The translations under genes were made by a program, and so were the position numbers. A DNA stretch of 64,000 nt from Arsukibacterium tuosuense (GTDB lineage: Bacteria; Pseudomonadota; Gammaproteobacteria; Enterobacterales; Alteromonadaceae): the NCBI RefSeq assembly GCF_900215315.1, contig NZ_OBEB01000002.1, positions 478,450-542,449 of the forward strand, read 5' to 3'. The notes beneath the pieces were generated by a model. That model was not told where the DNA came from. It did not search any database and saw only the letters and a program-made list of their open reading frames with translations. Position 1 is the stretch's first letter, and the number at the start of each line of letters is the position of its first letter. Below, piece after piece: positions 47,304 through 57,678 of this stretch.

Positions 47304-47822
47304 TCAGCCTGGCTGATTAGCGGCAGCCAGGTTTGCTGCCAGCCGGCGGGCCCTTAAAAAACCAACCAGATTACTGAGCAGGAACGCTAACTCCATCATT
47401 ACCGCTACCGGTGAACCCACCAGAATATTGTGAATGATCCAGCAACTGGCACCCAGTGCCATACATAACCGTACCCGGCCCAACCGGGTTTGAAAGCTGC
47501 CGTAAGTGCCCAGCATCGCGGCCGTATAGGGCAGCAAATTTAGCGGGTTGCTATAGGTGGTAAGTACAATTACGGTGGCGGCAGCCATAAACAGCAGCAT
47601 CCAGTGCTGGCGGGGCTGCATAGCGGCGACCAGAAAGCGAATGGCGGTTAAGCCGACAAACAGAGCAGCTTCGTACTGACCAAGTAAGCCGAAGTGACTG
47701 GCATTCAATACTGCCGAGATAAACCAGAACTTCAGCATGGTGCTGCGCTGTTGTTGCCAGAACGCAAAAATGCCGCTGCCAAAGGCAACGGCAGCAAGCA
47801 ATTGTGATCCTGCAAACAACAT
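47304..47822 (-). CDS. YgjV family inner membrane protein
   Basis: The 172-residue protein has about five to six membrane segments and resembles E. coli YgjV (Imp-YgjV family): WFISAVLNASHFGLLGQYEAA and ASCWIIHNILVGSPVAVMME are typical. The start at 47822 is chosen because the membrane region begins there; a longer form up to 47918 has no good leader. No function is established for the family. It is divergent from the oxidoreductase gene at 48033. Confidence 0.82.
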   Translation of the reverse strand: MLFAGSQLLAAVAFGSGIFAFWQQQRSTMLKFWFISAVLNASHFGLLGQYEAALFVGLTAIRFLVAAMQPRQHWMLLFMAAATVIVLTTYSNPLNLLPYTAAMLGTYGSFQTRLGRVRLCMALGASCWIIHNILVGSPVAVMMELAFLLSNLVGFLRARRLAANLAAANQPG

Positions 47823-48032
47823 ACTGAGTTCTGGCAAAATATTTCCGGCAGTAGTTAGATAACGGTTGCTATCATACGCGAATGGCCACCGGCTTGCCTG
47901 TCGGCCTCGGCATAACATATAACCGCATCACAGTTCATTACTGAAATAAGTCAGTAAATAAAACCGCAGGCAGGTGGCTGTCCCGGCGTTTTCTGATAGG
48001 CTTGTTTTAATGGTGCCAATAAAGGAATAAGC

Positions 48033-49052
48033 ATGAAAGCAGTAGGTTATCAACACTCACTGGCGAGCAGTGACCCGGCTGCATTGCTGGATATTGAGTT
48101 GCCGCAACCTGAAGCCTCGGGCCGCGATGTGCTGGTGAAGATCGCGGCGGTGTCGGTTAATCCGGTCGATACTAAAATTCGCAGCCGGGTGGCACCGGCA
48201 GAAGGCGAATATAAAGTACTCGGCTGGGATGCCGCAGGCGAAGTGGTAGCCTGCGGTGACGAAGTAACCATGTTTAAACCCGGAGACCAGGTTTATTATG
48301 CCGGGGCGCTTAATCGTAGCGGGTCTAATGCTGAGTACCAGTTAGTGGATGAACGGCTGGTGGCAATAATGCCGGCCAACTTAAGCTATGAGCAGGCAGC
48401 AGCCCTGCCATTAACTGCGATTACCGCCTGGGAATTGTTATTTGACCGGCTGGAGTTAAACCAGTCGAGTTTAAAGTATCCTCGCCCTTTACTGTTAATT
48501 ACCGGCGCCGCCGGTGGCGTAGGCTCGGTGCTGGTGCAACTGGCCCGTAAGCTGACCAGTGTTTGTATCGTGGCAACGGCTTCACGCCCTGAAACTCAGC
48601 AATGGGTAAAAGAGCTGGGCGCACACTACGTAGTGGACCACAGTAAGCCACTGCAACCGCAATTAGCAGAGTTGGGTATGGAGTCGGTAAGCCATGTCGC
48701 CAGTTTAACCCATACCGATCAGCATTATCCTGAGCTGGTAAAATTGCTGGCGCCACAGGGTAAGCTGGCGCTGATTGATGACCCGGTTGGCGGCATCGAT
48801 ATTATGCCGTTAAAGCAGAAAAGTATTTCACTGCATTGGGAGTTTATGTTTACCCGTTCGCTGTTCGCGACGCCCGATATGCATTTGCAACATCAACTAC
48901 TAACTGACTTAAGCCGCCTGATAGAGCAGGGCCAGATAAAAACCACCTTGCAGCAAACGTTGGGTACGATTAACGCCGCCAATTTACGCCAGGCTCATGC
49001 CTTGCTGGAAAGTGGCAAAGCCATCGGCAAAGTAGTGCTGGCCGGCTTTTAA
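48033..49052 (+). CDS. Zinc-type alcohol dehydrogenase / quinone oxidoreductase-like protein
   Basis: The 339-residue MDR-superfamily enzyme has an N-terminal GroES-like domain (DVLVKIAAVSVNPVDTKIRS, GWDAAGEVVACGDEV). The NAD(P)-binding motif ITGAAGGVGSVLVQLAR follows. It lacks the cysteine cluster of structural zinc and most zinc ligands, so it is likely zinc-independent despite the family name. It probably reduces quinones or enones with NADPH. AAGGA lies 7 bases before the ATG. The gene is convergent with the YkgJ-like gene. Substrate is unknown. Confidence 0.9.
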   Translation: MKAVGYQHSLASSDPAALLDIELPQPEASGRDVLVKIAAVSVNPVDTKIRSRVAPAEGEYKVLGWDAAGEVVACGDEVTMFKPGDQVYYAGALNRSGSNAEYQLVDERLVAIMPANLSYEQAAALPLTAITAWELLFDRLELNQSSLKYPRPLLLITGAAGGVGSVLVQLARKLTSVCIVATASRPETQQWVKELGAHYVVDHSKPLQPQLAELGMESVSHVASLTHTDQHYPELVKLLAPQGKLALIDDPVGGIDIMPLKQKSISLHWEFMFTRSLFATPDMHLQHQLLTDLSRLIEQGQIKTTLQQTLGTINAANLRQAHALLESGKAIGKVVLAGF

Positions 49053-49101
49053 CCGGCCAGGCTTCGCAACTTGTTTGGTAACAGCTGTCTGACAAAAGCT
49101 G

Positions 49102-49707
49102 TCAGGCAATTTGCTGGTTATCTTGCTCAAAACTGTAACTGGCCTTAAACAATACTTGTTCCAGCGCCAGTTGCAGTGCTGTATTTATCGGGTAATGTTT
49201 ATTCCCCAGCTGGTAATCCAGCTCATTGACCTGCTCTTTACTTTGCATCATCAACGGTGGTGGTTCGCTCTGCAGCATAATCAGGCTTTGCTGATACTTC
49301 GCTGGATTGTCACCTTTAATGGTTTTACAAACCGACAATGACGTCTGGCCGGTCTTATCACGATAACCTCCGGCGCCAAACATCCGGCAAATACTGGGGC
49401 GCTGCTGATAAACAGTACACTGACCCTGTTTGCCATCAAATGATAACTTCTGATAGAAAAAACAGCCCTGAGGCTCAGTTAGCTGGCCGAGTTGATCCAG
49501 TGTTTGCTCCGCTTTGCCCTGATCAAACAAGTGCAATGCCAGCGGCAACATTTCCAGCACGGTTGCCTCAATAGTCGGGGCCAGACAACATTCACCACAG
49601 CCGCTACGGCATTGTAAGCCCTGGCGTTGCTGATAACTGCTGAAGGTTTCCGCTATTTCGCCATACACAGCCTCAACACGGCGCGACAATTCACGCAGCC
49701 GTTGCAT
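49102..49707 (-). CDS. YkgJ family cysteine-cluster protein
   Basis: The 201-residue protein has the CRSGCGECCLAPTIEATVLE motif near residues 34-53 and further cysteines in CFFY, CTVYQQRPSICRMFGAGGYR and SVCK. This is the YkgJ/CxxCxxCC-type zinc- or iron-chelating domain. The function of the family is unclear; some members bind a metal cluster. A GGAG site precedes the ATG. It lies between the oxidoreductase and the GGDEF gene but is unlikely to be co-transcribed with them. Confidence 0.88.
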   Translation of the reverse strand: MQRLRELSRRVEAVYGEIAETFSSYQQRQGLQCRSGCGECCLAPTIEATVLEMLPLALHLFDQGKAEQTLDQLGQLTEPQGCFFYQKLSFDGKQGQCTVYQQRPSICRMFGAGGYRDKTGQTSLSVCKTIKGDNPAKYQQSLIMLQSEPPPLMMQSKEQVNELDYQLGNKHYPINTALQLALEQVLFKASYSFEQDNQQIA

Positions 49708-49834
49708 ACAGACTCCGAACGAAATACATAAAGGGGTTTGCTTAATATAGAAACGACGGATTGTCGCCGCACCATTCTACGCTGAGCTGGATCTGCTCAG
49801 CAAGAGGGTGCTGCAAATATATACTCAGGCCAGC

Positions 49835-51937
49835 TTAACTGGTGAGCATCGGCTCGGTATACAGGTGGATCCGGTTTTGCCCTTTCGCCCTGGCACTGGC
49901 CGCAGCGGCGGCGGCTTGCATCAGAAAACTGTCGCTGTCCTGGCGGCTGTTATCAATAACCCGGATACCAATATTAATACTGATAGTAAACTGCTGTTGC
50001 TGCCAGCTGAAGTTAAAGGTTTTAACCTGATCTATCAGCCGGTAGGCGATAACTAACGCTTCGTTGGCATTTTTGCCAGGCGACAACAGGGCAAACTGAT
50101 CTTTCTCCAGCCGGGCCAGCATATCGGCAGGGGCTAAATTCTGCTCCAGTTGCTGGCCCAACTGTTTTAACAGGCTGTCACCGGCATTGTGGCCAAAACG
50201 GTTATTAATCTCATTGAACTGGGCGACGTCAATAAATAGCAAGCTACTGTTTCGTTTCGCACCCTGATAAAGGCTACGGGTAAGTTGCTGCAGCAAATAA
50301 TGACGGTTATACAGGCCAGTAATGGCATCATGGTTGGCCTGATAACTCAGCTGCTCATAAGCCAGCTTCTGTTTGCTGATATCAATGACTGAGCCATGAA
50401 TAAAGGCTGGCTCAGTGGCGGTAGCTGGCACCAGCCGGGCCGATAATAAAGCCCAGAACGGGCTGCGATCGGCCCGCAAACCACGAATCTCGGCCTGTTG
50501 CTGACCAAATTTATGTAACTGGGAAATAAAATCCTGGCGCTCACTCGGGTTGGCATAAAAGCGGGCCATGCCGTTACCGCCGACATCCTGGCGCAACTCA
50601 TTTATTTGTTGGTATCCCAGAATTTGCAGTAGCGCCAGATTGGCATCCAGCAACTGGCCGTCGGCATTACCAACAAACAACCCCTCTGTTGCCTGATTAA
50701 ACAGTGTTTTGTATTTCGCCAGTTCTTTTAACGAGTCGTGATCGGTGGTCAGTTCAGCATGAATATGATCCAGACTAAAGTGAATCACCGTCATGCAAAG
50801 TAAAATAAGCAACAGCGTTAAATAATGCCACTCCAACAACTGTTTAAAGTAGCCCAGCTGCGCCGTGGTCAGAATAGCGGCACTGATTAACAGGAAAAAG
50901 CAGGCTAAGGCCAGCGAACGGGCACTTTTCTGGCCGGCAATGGCATAGTGCAGGGTTAGCAACATGTTGCTGCTGATAACCACAATAATACTGCCCAGTA
51001 ACAACCAGAATCGCCATTCGCCACCAATCAGCAGCGGGCTGAATAGTAAACTCAGGCTTAGCAGATTATTAAAAATGTGCACCTTGTGCCAGAAAAACGA
51101 TAACGGCTGCTCCAGCCTCGCCCGGATAAACAGGTTAAGACACAGTAGCGATAAACCGGCGAAAATGTACAGTACTGCCAGATTTATCGCCGGGTTATCC
51201 GGCCATAATAACGGGAACGCCAGGCCATTGAGAATAGCTAACACCATGGCAAAACAGCTGAAAAACAAGCCCTGATACAAACGCTGCCGCTGCCGTAACT
51301 GATTAAACATAATAAAACTATGCAGCGCCAGCATCAGCAGAATGCCGCTAAGCACGCCATCAAATATGGCATTACCCTGTTGTACACTGATAAAGGTGCC
51401 AGGCTGCCATAAGGTAATATCGCTGGGGACAATGGCTGCATCTAGCACCCGCAGGTATAAGTCGAACTCTTGCTCCGGTGCCAGATTAAGTTCAGTAACA
51501 TAGCCCCGGTAAGGCAGCGCCCGTTCGTTAAAGGGGTAGTCATTGCCGGTGCGGTTAAGTAAATCAATATCTTTACTGGCGCGGTCAACCTGATAAACCT
51601 CAAGTTTATCTACCATCGGAAAATTATATTCCAGTAACCATGTGGCTGGGTGTTTGCTGGTGTTGCGCAGACGCGCTTTAAACCAGACCGGGTTGTTGTC
51701 GCTGACCAGGATCCGTTTGTCGTTCAGCACGGGCTGAAAACTATGGGTGTATGCCGGATCGGCCAGAATATCGTCCAGTGTGACGTCGCTGGCAGTATTG
51801 AGGAAGTACAGGTACAGAATGCTTGTTTTAGCAGTGGTATCGGCGTTAAGCCCGGTACTTTCGGTTTGTGAAGCCACTAACGGCCAGCTACAAAGCCATA
51901 ATAACAAAACATATAACCAGGATTTTACTGGTACCAC
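49835..51937 (-). CDS. 7TM-DISM sensor protein with PAS and degenerate GGDEF domain
   Basis: The GTG at 51937 is the start, with GGAGAG five bases upstream; a longer frame from 51988 lacks one. The 700-residue product has a signal peptide and a periplasmic 7TMR-DISMED2-like domain. Seven transmembrane helices (about 180-380), a PAS domain (FNQATEGLFVGNADGQLLDA) and a GGDEF domain (ITGLYNRHYLLQQLTRSLYQ) follow. The active-site motif reads EKDQF (611-615, bases 50093-50107) in place of GG[DE]EF, so c-di-GMP synthesis is very unlikely. It may be a receptor-only or inactive regulator. No EAL domain is present. Confidence 0.88.
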   Translation of the reverse strand: MVPVKSWLYVLLLWLCSWPLVASQTESTGLNADTTAKTSILYLYFLNTASDVTLDDILADPAYTHSFQPVLNDKRILVSDNNPVWFKARLRNTSKHPATWLLEYNFPMVDKLEVYQVDRASKDIDLLNRTGNDYPFNERALPYRGYVTELNLAPEQEFDLYLRVLDAAIVPSDITLWQPGTFISVQQGNAIFDGVLSGILLMLALHSFIMFNQLRQRQRLYQGLFFSCFAMVLAILNGLAFPLLWPDNPAINLAVLYIFAGLSLLCLNLFIRARLEQPLSFFWHKVHIFNNLLSLSLLFSPLLIGGEWRFWLLLGSIIVVISSNMLLTLHYAIAGQKSARSLALACFFLLISAAILTTAQLGYFKQLLEWHYLTLLLILLCMTVIHFSLDHIHAELTTDHDSLKELAKYKTLFNQATEGLFVGNADGQLLDANLALLQILGYQQINELRQDVGGNGMARFYANPSERQDFISQLHKFGQQQAEIRGLRADRSPFWALLSARLVPATATEPAFIHGSVIDISKQKLAYEQLSYQANHDAITGLYNRHYLLQQLTRSLYQGAKRNSSLLFIDVAQFNEINNRFGHNAGDSLLKQLGQQLEQNLAPADMLARLEKDQFALLSPGKNANEALVIAYRLIDQVKTFNFSWQQQQFTISINIGIRVIDNSRQDSDSFLMQAAAAAASARAKGQNRIHLYTEPMLTS

Positions 51938-52070
51938 TGAGACTCTCCGTCGGCAGGAATATGAGCTGAAACAGCAAAACTTTAGCACAGTATGGCTGAT
52001 CCCGGCATGGGTTTAACAGTAGCTTAGCCTAATTAATTACGTTTTAGCTATACAAAAATAACAAGATGGC

Positions 52071-53867
52071 TTAACCGTGACTGGCCAGATAATCAGCAAT
52101 TTCAGCAATAAACTCACTGCCATAGCGGCTAAGTTTGGTATTACCCACCCCGGATACCGCCAGCATACTGTTGCTGTCGGTTGGCAGGCGCTGGCACATA
52201 TCGATTAAGGTGGCGTCGCTGAATACCACAAAAGGCGGCACGTCGTCGCGCTCGGCCAGTTGTTTGCGTAAGGCGCGCAGGCGGCCAAATAGTGCCCGGT
52301 CATACTTCTGATTGCCCAGTTTCGCCGGCACTTTCTGACTGCTTTGTAACCGTGGTACAGCCAGTTGCAGGCTGGTTTCGCCGCGCAGCAGTGGCCGTGC
52401 CGCCGGCAATAACTGCAGCACCGAATTACGGGTAATATCTTGTTGTAAATAGCCAAAGTGCACCAACTGGCGTAGTACGCTCAGCCAGTAATCATGACTG
52501 TGATCTTTCCCCAGGCCCCAGGTACTGAGCTTATCATGCGCCTGCTCCCGGATTTTCTGGTTCAGGCTGCCGCGCAGTACTTCGATGACATGGGCCATAC
52601 CATAACTTTGTTCTACCCGATACACGCACGATAAGGCTTTGCGGGCCAGCTCGGTAGCATCAAACTGCTGCGGTGGGTTTAAGCAAATATCACAGTTGCC
52701 ACAGCGCTGTTGGCGGGCTTCGCCAAAGTAATTCAGCAGCACTAAGCGGCGGCAGGTCTGGGCTTCAGCAAAGGCCGCCATCGCCTGAAAGCGCTGCCAG
52801 GCCACTTCAGCCCGAGCCGGGTTTTCTTCGGCTTCCAGCCAGCGTTTCATCCTGGTAATATCCGCCGGGTCAAACAGCATCAACGCTTCAGCGGGCACGC
52901 CATCCCGGCCGGCCCGGCCGGTTTCCTGATAATACGCCTCAATGGTGCGCGGTAATTCAAAGTGAATAACAAAGCGGATATTGGATTTATTGACCCCCAT
53001 GCCAAAGGCCACAGTAGCGACGATGATCTGAATATCATCCCGCTTAAAATCGTCCTGCACCCGGCCGCGCTGCTCGCTGTCGTGGCCGGCATGATACGCC
53101 GCTACTTTAAAACCGCGCTCACTGAGCTGGCTGCTCAGCTCATCCACTTTGCGCCGCGAGCTGCAATAAATAATACCGGCGCTGCCGTCCTGCTGTTTTA
53201 AATAACTGACCACCTGCTCCAGTGGCCGGAATTTTTCCTGTACGGTGTAGCGGATATTGGGCCGGTCGAAACTACCGGTATAAATGCAGGGGCTTTGCAA
53301 GGTTAGTTGCTGCACAATATCCTGGCGGGTGGCGATATCAGCGGTGGCGGTCAGTGCCATTACCGGCACAGTGGGAAAGCGCTGCTTTAATAGTGCCAGC
53401 GCCATATAATCGGGCCTGAAGTCATGGCCCCACTGCGAAATACAATGCGCTTCGTCAATCGCAAACAAGCTGACGCCAACGTCAGTTAGCCGGTCGAGGA
53501 AAGCCGGTTGCAATAACCGCTCGGGCGCAACATACAGCAGTTTCAGCTCACCGCGGCGCAGCCGGGCAAACACCTCGAATACCGCCTCGCGGCTTAAGCT
53601 GCTATTAACAAACTCGGCGGCAATGCCGTTAGCCTGCAGCGCGTCGACCTGATCTTTCATCAGTGACATCAGCGGCGACACCACAATAGTTACCTGGGGT
53701 AAATGCAGCGCGGGTAGCTGATAACACAGCGACTTACCGCCGCCGGTTGGTAGCAGCACAAAGCTGTCGCGGCCGTTTAAGGCTGCGTCAATGATTTCGG
53801 CCTGGCCGTCACGAAAGGCACTGTAACCAAAAGCTTGTTTAAGCGTCGCTAATAACTGTTCTGACAC
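52071..53867 (-). CDS. recQ: ATP-dependent DNA helicase RecQ
   Basis: RecQ is a 3'-5' helicase in recombination repair. The 598-residue length is normal for the family (about 600). Walker A is [16 protein letters not shown], with DEAH in [16 protein letters not shown] and motif VI in [10 protein letters not shown]. The RecQ zinc-binding cysteines are [21 protein letters not shown] and CDICL. A winged-helix domain and a C-terminal HRDC domain ([18 protein letters not shown]) complete it. GTG is the start; the ATG seven bases upstream is out of frame. Divergent from pdhR, with two PdhR operators between them. Confidence 0.95.
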   Translation of the reverse strand: MSEQLLATLKQAFGYSAFRDGQAEIIDAALNGRDSFVLLPTGGGKSLCYQLPALHLPQVTIVVSPLMSLMKDQVDALQANGIAAEFVNSSLSREAVFEVFARLRRGELKLLYVAPERLLQPAFLDRLTDVGVSLFAIDEAHCISQWGHDFRPDYMALALLKQRFPTVPVMALTATADIATRQDIVQQLTLQSPCIYTGSFDRPNIRYTVQEKFRPLEQVVSYLKQQDGSAGIIYCSSRRKVDELSSQLSERGFKVAAYHAGHDSEQRGRVQDDFKRDDIQIIVATVAFGMGVNKSNIRFVIHFELPRTIEAYYQETGRAGRDGVPAEALMLFDPADITRMKRWLEAEENPARAEVAWQRFQAMAAFAEAQTCRRLVLLNYFGEARQQRCGNCDICLNPPQQFDATELARKALSCVYRVEQSYGMAHVIEVLRGSLNQKIREQAHDKLSTWGLGKDHSHDYWLSVLRQLVHFGYLQQDITRNSVLQLLPAARPLLRGETSLQLAVPRLQSSQKVPAKLGNQKYDRALFGRLRALRKQLAERDDVPPFVVFSDATLIDMCQRLPTDSNSMLAVSGVGNTKLSRYGSEFIAEIADYLASHG

Positions 53868-53965
53868 GCGTCATTTATACCCTGAAAAAAAGCAGCGGCT
53901 ATTGTATGCGTTCCGCCCGCTGATTTACAGCTTTGCCGCTGCCGGATTTTTATGCTTGCATCACC

Positions 53966-53980
53966 ATTGGTCAGACCAAT
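53966..53980. promoter_or_regulatory. PdhR operator 1
   Basis: ATTGGTCAGACCAAT matches the PdhR consensus ATTGGTNNNACCAAT at all defined positions. It is 98 bases from the recQ start and 210 bases from the pdhR ATG. Confidence 0.88.
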
Positions 53981-54112
53981 TTAAAACCGGCGGGAGAGTT
54001 AAGGTTAATTTTGAGTTTATACTCTAATTAAAATTTGTTTTTGCCTTTGCTCTGAATCTCTGCTTTATTTACTTGTTATTGTAAAAATGCTACCGTAGCG
54101 CCACTTTTTAAG

Positions 54113-54127
54113 ATTGGTAAGACCAAT
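54113..54127. promoter_or_regulatory. PdhR operator 2
   Basis: ATTGGTAAGACCAAT is a second perfect copy, 147 bases from the first and 62 bases before the pdhR ATG. It is well placed for pyruvate-relieved repression of pdhR-aceEF. Confidence 0.9.
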
Positions 54128-54189
54128 TTACCGTGCAGTTCTTAATAGCGGAATAGCAATGGCACTAAACAGGATTTAATTACCCCATT

Positions 54190-54948
54190 ATGGCTGATCT
54201 GAAAATAAAGCCGGCAAAGCTGTCTGATCAGATAGTGACGCAACTGGAGCACCTGCTACTGGAAGGCAGTTTTGCGCCTGGCCAGAAGTTGCCGTCAGAG
54301 CGCGAACTGGCAGAGCGCTTTGCGGTGTCCCGGCCCTCGTTGCGCGAAGCCATTCAGAAGCTGGAAGCAAAGGGCTTAGTCAGCCGGCGCCAGGGCGGAG
54401 GCACCTACGTTTGCGATAATCTGGTCAAGGATTTAACCGATCCGCTGTTTAGCCTGATGGCCCAATACCCCGACTCACAATTTGATTTTCTGGAGTTTCG
54501 CCACGCTTTAGAAGGCATTTGTGCCTATTACGCGGCGCTGCGGGGCACCGAGAGCGACCACAAAAAAATCAGAAATTTATACGAAGAAATTTGCCTGAAC
54601 CAGCAGTTTCAGGATGCGGAAGCAGAGGCCAAAGCGGTCAGCCAGTTTTATCTGGCGGTGGCCGAAGCATCACATAATGTGGTGTTACTGTATCTGGTCA
54701 GAAGTTTAACGCCATTAACTGAGCAGAATATTCGCTTAAATCTGGCGGCACTGCAACAGCGCGATGGTATAGCAGACAAGCTGAATGACCATCGGCGCCG
54801 CCTGATGCAGGCGGTAATCAGTCGTCAGCCGGAACTGGCCAGGCAGGCCAGCAATGGCCATTTAGCCTTTATTGAAGAAGCTCTGTTGGAACTGGACAAA
54901 GAACGCTCGCGGATTGAGCGTTCATTGCGTCGTTCACAGCAAGGCTGA
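54190..54948 (+). CDS. pdhR: Pyruvate dehydrogenase complex repressor
   Basis: PdhR is a GntR-family repressor that leaves DNA when pyruvate binds. The N-terminal winged helix (KLSDQIVTQLEHLLLEGSFAPGQKLPSERELAERFAVSRPSL, residues about 10-52, then KLEAKGLVSRRQGGGTYV) is typical. An FCD effector domain follows (FLEFRHALEGICAYYAALRG). Length 252 matches E. coli PdhR (254). It is 52 bases before aceE, so it is the first gene of the operon. Two perfect operators upstream support autoregulation. The ATG lacks a strong ribosome site. Confidence 0.96.
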   Translation: MADLKIKPAKLSDQIVTQLEHLLLEGSFAPGQKLPSERELAERFAVSRPSLREAIQKLEAKGLVSRRQGGGTYVCDNLVKDLTDPLFSLMAQYPDSQFDFLEFRHALEGICAYYAALRGTESDHKKIRNLYEEICLNQQFQDAEAEAKAVSQFYLAVAEASHNVVLLYLVRSLTPLTEQNIRLNLAALQQRDGIADKLNDHRRRLMQAVISRQPELARQASNGHLAFIEEALLELDKERSRIERSLRRSQQG

Positions 54949-55000
54949 TAACTTAATAATTTTAAACGCCGCGGCGTGAACAACCATAGGAAACCTCGAT

Positions 55001-57667
55001 ATGTCTGAAGTCAGTAAGAATGACATCGACGCTCTGGAAACAAAAGAGTGGCTGGAAGCACTGGAATCAGTAGTGCGCACCGAAGGTGTCGAGCGGGCGC
55101 AGTTCCTGCTTGAACAGGTATTAGAGCAGGCCCGCTTAGAAGGCGTGGACATGCCGACCGGCGTTACCACCAACTACATTAATACCATTGTGCCCCAGCA
55201 AGAGCCGGCTTATCCGGGCGACGTTAACCTGGAGCGGCGCATCCGCTCGGTAATTCGCTGGAACGCCATTATGATTGTCCTGCGCGGCTCGAAAAAAGAG
55301 CTGGACCTGGGCGGCCATATGGCCTCGTTTCAATCTTCGGCGGCATTTTACGAAACCTGTTTTAACCACTTTTTCCGCGCGCCGAACGAGAAAGACGGTG
55401 GCGATTTAGTCTACTATCAGGGCCATATCTCACCGGGTATTTACGCCCGCGCTTTTGTTGAAGGCCGCTTAACCGCCGAGCAACTGGATGGTTTTCGCCA
55501 GGAAGTCGACGGCAAAGGTTTATCCAGCTACCCGCACCCGAAATTAATGCCCGAGTTCTGGCAGTTCCCTACCGTTTCTATGGGATTAGGCCCCATCGCT
55601 TCGATTTATCAGGCAAGGTTTTTAAAGTATCTGAATGGCCGCGGTTTAAAAGATACCACTGAACAGCGGGTGTATGCCTTTTTAGGTGACGGCGAGATGG
55701 ACGAGCCGGAATCACGCGGTGCCATCAGCTTCGCCGCCCGCGAAAAACTGAACAACCTGTGCTTCCTGGTAAACTGTAACCTGCAGCGGCTTGATGGCCC
55801 GGTAATGGGTAACGGCAAAATTATTCAGGAGCTGGAAGGCTTGTTCCGCGGCGCCGGCTGGAACGTAATCAAGGTAGTCTGGGGCCGCGGCTGGGATAAG
55901 CTGCTGGCCAAAGACACCACAGGTAAGCTGTTACAGCTGATGAACGAAACGGTTGACGGTGATTACCAGGCATACAAAGCCAACGATGGTGCTTTCGTGC
56001 GTAAGCATTTCTTTGGTCGTTACCCGGAAACTGCAGCATTAGTTGCCGATATGACCGACGAAGAAATTTTCGCCTTAAAACGCGGCGGCCACGAGCCATC
56101 CAAGCTGTTTGCTGCCTTTAAAGCGGCCCAGAATTGCACCGACAAGCCTACTGTTATTTTAGCTAAAACCGTGAAAGGTTATGGCATGGGCGATGCGGCC
56201 GAGGGTAAGAACATTGCCCACCAGGTGAAGAAAATGGACATGACCCACGTGCTGCAACTGCGCAAGCGCCTGGGCCTGGAAGATTACATCAGTGAAGATG
56301 CGGTCGCCGACTTACCCTACATTGAACTGCCGAAAGACTCGCCAGAGCTGCAGTATCTGCACGACCGGCGTAAAGCGCTGCACGGTTACACCCCGGTGCG
56401 GCTGCCTAACTTTACCAAGCCATTAACCCTGCCAGAGCTGGATGCGTTTGAGTCGTTATTAACCGAGCAAAAACGTGAAATCTCTACCACCATGGGTTAC
56501 ACCCGAATTCTGAATATTTTGCTGAAAGACGAGCATATCGGTAAGCAAATTGTGCCGATTATTGCTGATGAAGCCCGTACCTTCGGCATGGAAGGCTTGT
56601 TCCGGCAGATTGGTATTTATAACCCGGGTGGCCAGACTTACACCCCGGAAGACCGCTCGGTGGTCAGCTACTACAAAGAAGACACCGGCGGCCAGGTATT
56701 GCAGGAAGGTATTAACGAGCTGGGCGCCATGTCATCCTGGGTGGCGGCGGCAACGTCGTACAGCACCAACGATTTACCGATGATCCCGTTCTACATTTAT
56801 TACTCGATGTTTGGTTTCCAGCGGGTCGGCGATATGGCCTGGATGGCGGGTGACCAACAAGCGCGGGGCTTCCTGTTGGGCGCTACGGCTGGCCGTACAA
56901 CGCTAAACGGCGAAGGTCTGCAGCACGAAGATGGCCACAGCCATGTCCTGGCAAGTACAGTGCCTAACTGTATTTCATACGATCCGACGTACGTTTATGA
57001 ACTGGCCGTAATCATGCAGGACGGTATCCGCCGTATGTACGGCCCGGATCAGGAAAACATTTATTACTACATTACGGTAATGAATGAAAACTACCACCAT
57101 CCGGCTATGCCAAAAGGCGCCGAGGAAGGTATTCGCCGCGGTATTTACAAGCTGGAATCGCACAACGGTGATCGCGGCAAAGTGCAGCTGTTAGGCTCGG
57201 GCACCATCTTTAATGAGGTGCGTAAAGCGGCCGAGATTTTAAGTAAAGATTACGGTGTCGCCTCTGACGTGTACTCGGTAACCTCGTTTAACGAGCTGGC
57301 GCGCGATGGCCAGGACGTGGAGCGTTACAACATGCTGAACCCGGATGCGAAAGAGAAAACTGCTTTTGTCGCCACGGTAATGGGCAAGGCACCGGCCATT
57401 GCCGCCACCGATTATATGAAAAACTACGCCGATCAAATTCGGGCCTTTATTCCGGCAGTATCTTACAAGGTGCTGGGTACCGACGGTTATGGCCGCTCTG
57501 ATAGCCGCGAGAACCTGCGTCGTCATTTTGAAGTAAACGCCGGTTATATTGTGGTAGCAGCGTTAACCGAACTGGTTAAGCAAGGCGAGCTGAAAAAAGC
57601 GGTGGTAAGCGAGGCCATTAAGAAATTTGGCATAGATGCAACCAAAACCAACCCGCTGTACGCGTAA
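55001..57667 (+). CDS. aceE: Pyruvate dehydrogenase E1 component
   Basis: AceE is the thiamine diphosphate-dependent decarboxylase of the PDH complex, a homodimer. The 888-residue length equals E. coli AceE (887). The ThDP/Mg motif GDGEMDEPESRGA starts at residue 229. NAIMIVLRGSKKELDLGGH, FGMEGLFRQIGIYNPGGQ and GLQHEDGHSHVLASTVPNC are diagnostic of homodimeric E1. AGGAAA precedes the ATG. aceF starts 11 bases later. No truncation is seen. Confidence 0.98.
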   Translation: MSEVSKNDIDALETKEWLEALESVVRTEGVERAQFLLEQVLEQARLEGVDMPTGVTTNYINTIVPQQEPAYPGDVNLERRIRSVIRWNAIMIVLRGSKKELDLGGHMASFQSSAAFYETCFNHFFRAPNEKDGGDLVYYQGHISPGIYARAFVEGRLTAEQLDGFRQEVDGKGLSSYPHPKLMPEFWQFPTVSMGLGPIASIYQARFLKYLNGRGLKDTTEQRVYAFLGDGEMDEPESRGAISFAAREKLNNLCFLVNCNLQRLDGPVMGNGKIIQELEGLFRGAGWNVIKVVWGRGWDKLLAKDTTGKLLQLMNETVDGDYQAYKANDGAFVRKHFFGRYPETAALVADMTDEEIFALKRGGHEPSKLFAAFKAAQNCTDKPTVILAKTVKGYGMGDAAEGKNIAHQVKKMDMTHVLQLRKRLGLEDYISEDAVADLPYIELPKDSPELQYLHDRRKALHGYTPVRLPNFTKPLTLPELDAFESLLTEQKREISTTMGYTRILNILLKDEHIGKQIVPIIADEARTFGMEGLFRQIGIYNPGGQTYTPEDRSVVSYYKEDTGGQVLQEGINELGAMSSWVAAATSYSTNDLPMIPFYIYYSMFGFQRVGDMAWMAGDQQARGFLLGATAGRTTLNGEGLQHEDGHSHVLASTVPNCISYDPTYVYELAVIMQDGIRRMYGPDQENIYYYITVMNENYHHPAMPKGAEEGIRRGIYKLESHNGDRGKVQLLGSGTIFNEVRKAAEILSKDYGVASDVYSVTSFNELARDGQDVERYNMLNPDAKEKTAFVATVMGKAPAIAATDYMKNYADQIRAFIPAVSYKVLGTDGYGRSDSRENLRRHFEVNAGYIVVAALTELVKQGELKKAVVSEAIKKFGIDATKTNPLYA

Positions 57668-57678
57668 GGGGATAACTT

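Larger units (their letters stand above)
53868..54189. other. Divergent recQ-pdhR intergenic region
   Basis: This 322-base region is AT-rich. It contains two perfect PdhR operators, listed separately, and presumably the pdhR promoter. No further gene or structured RNA was recognised. Confidence 0.7.
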
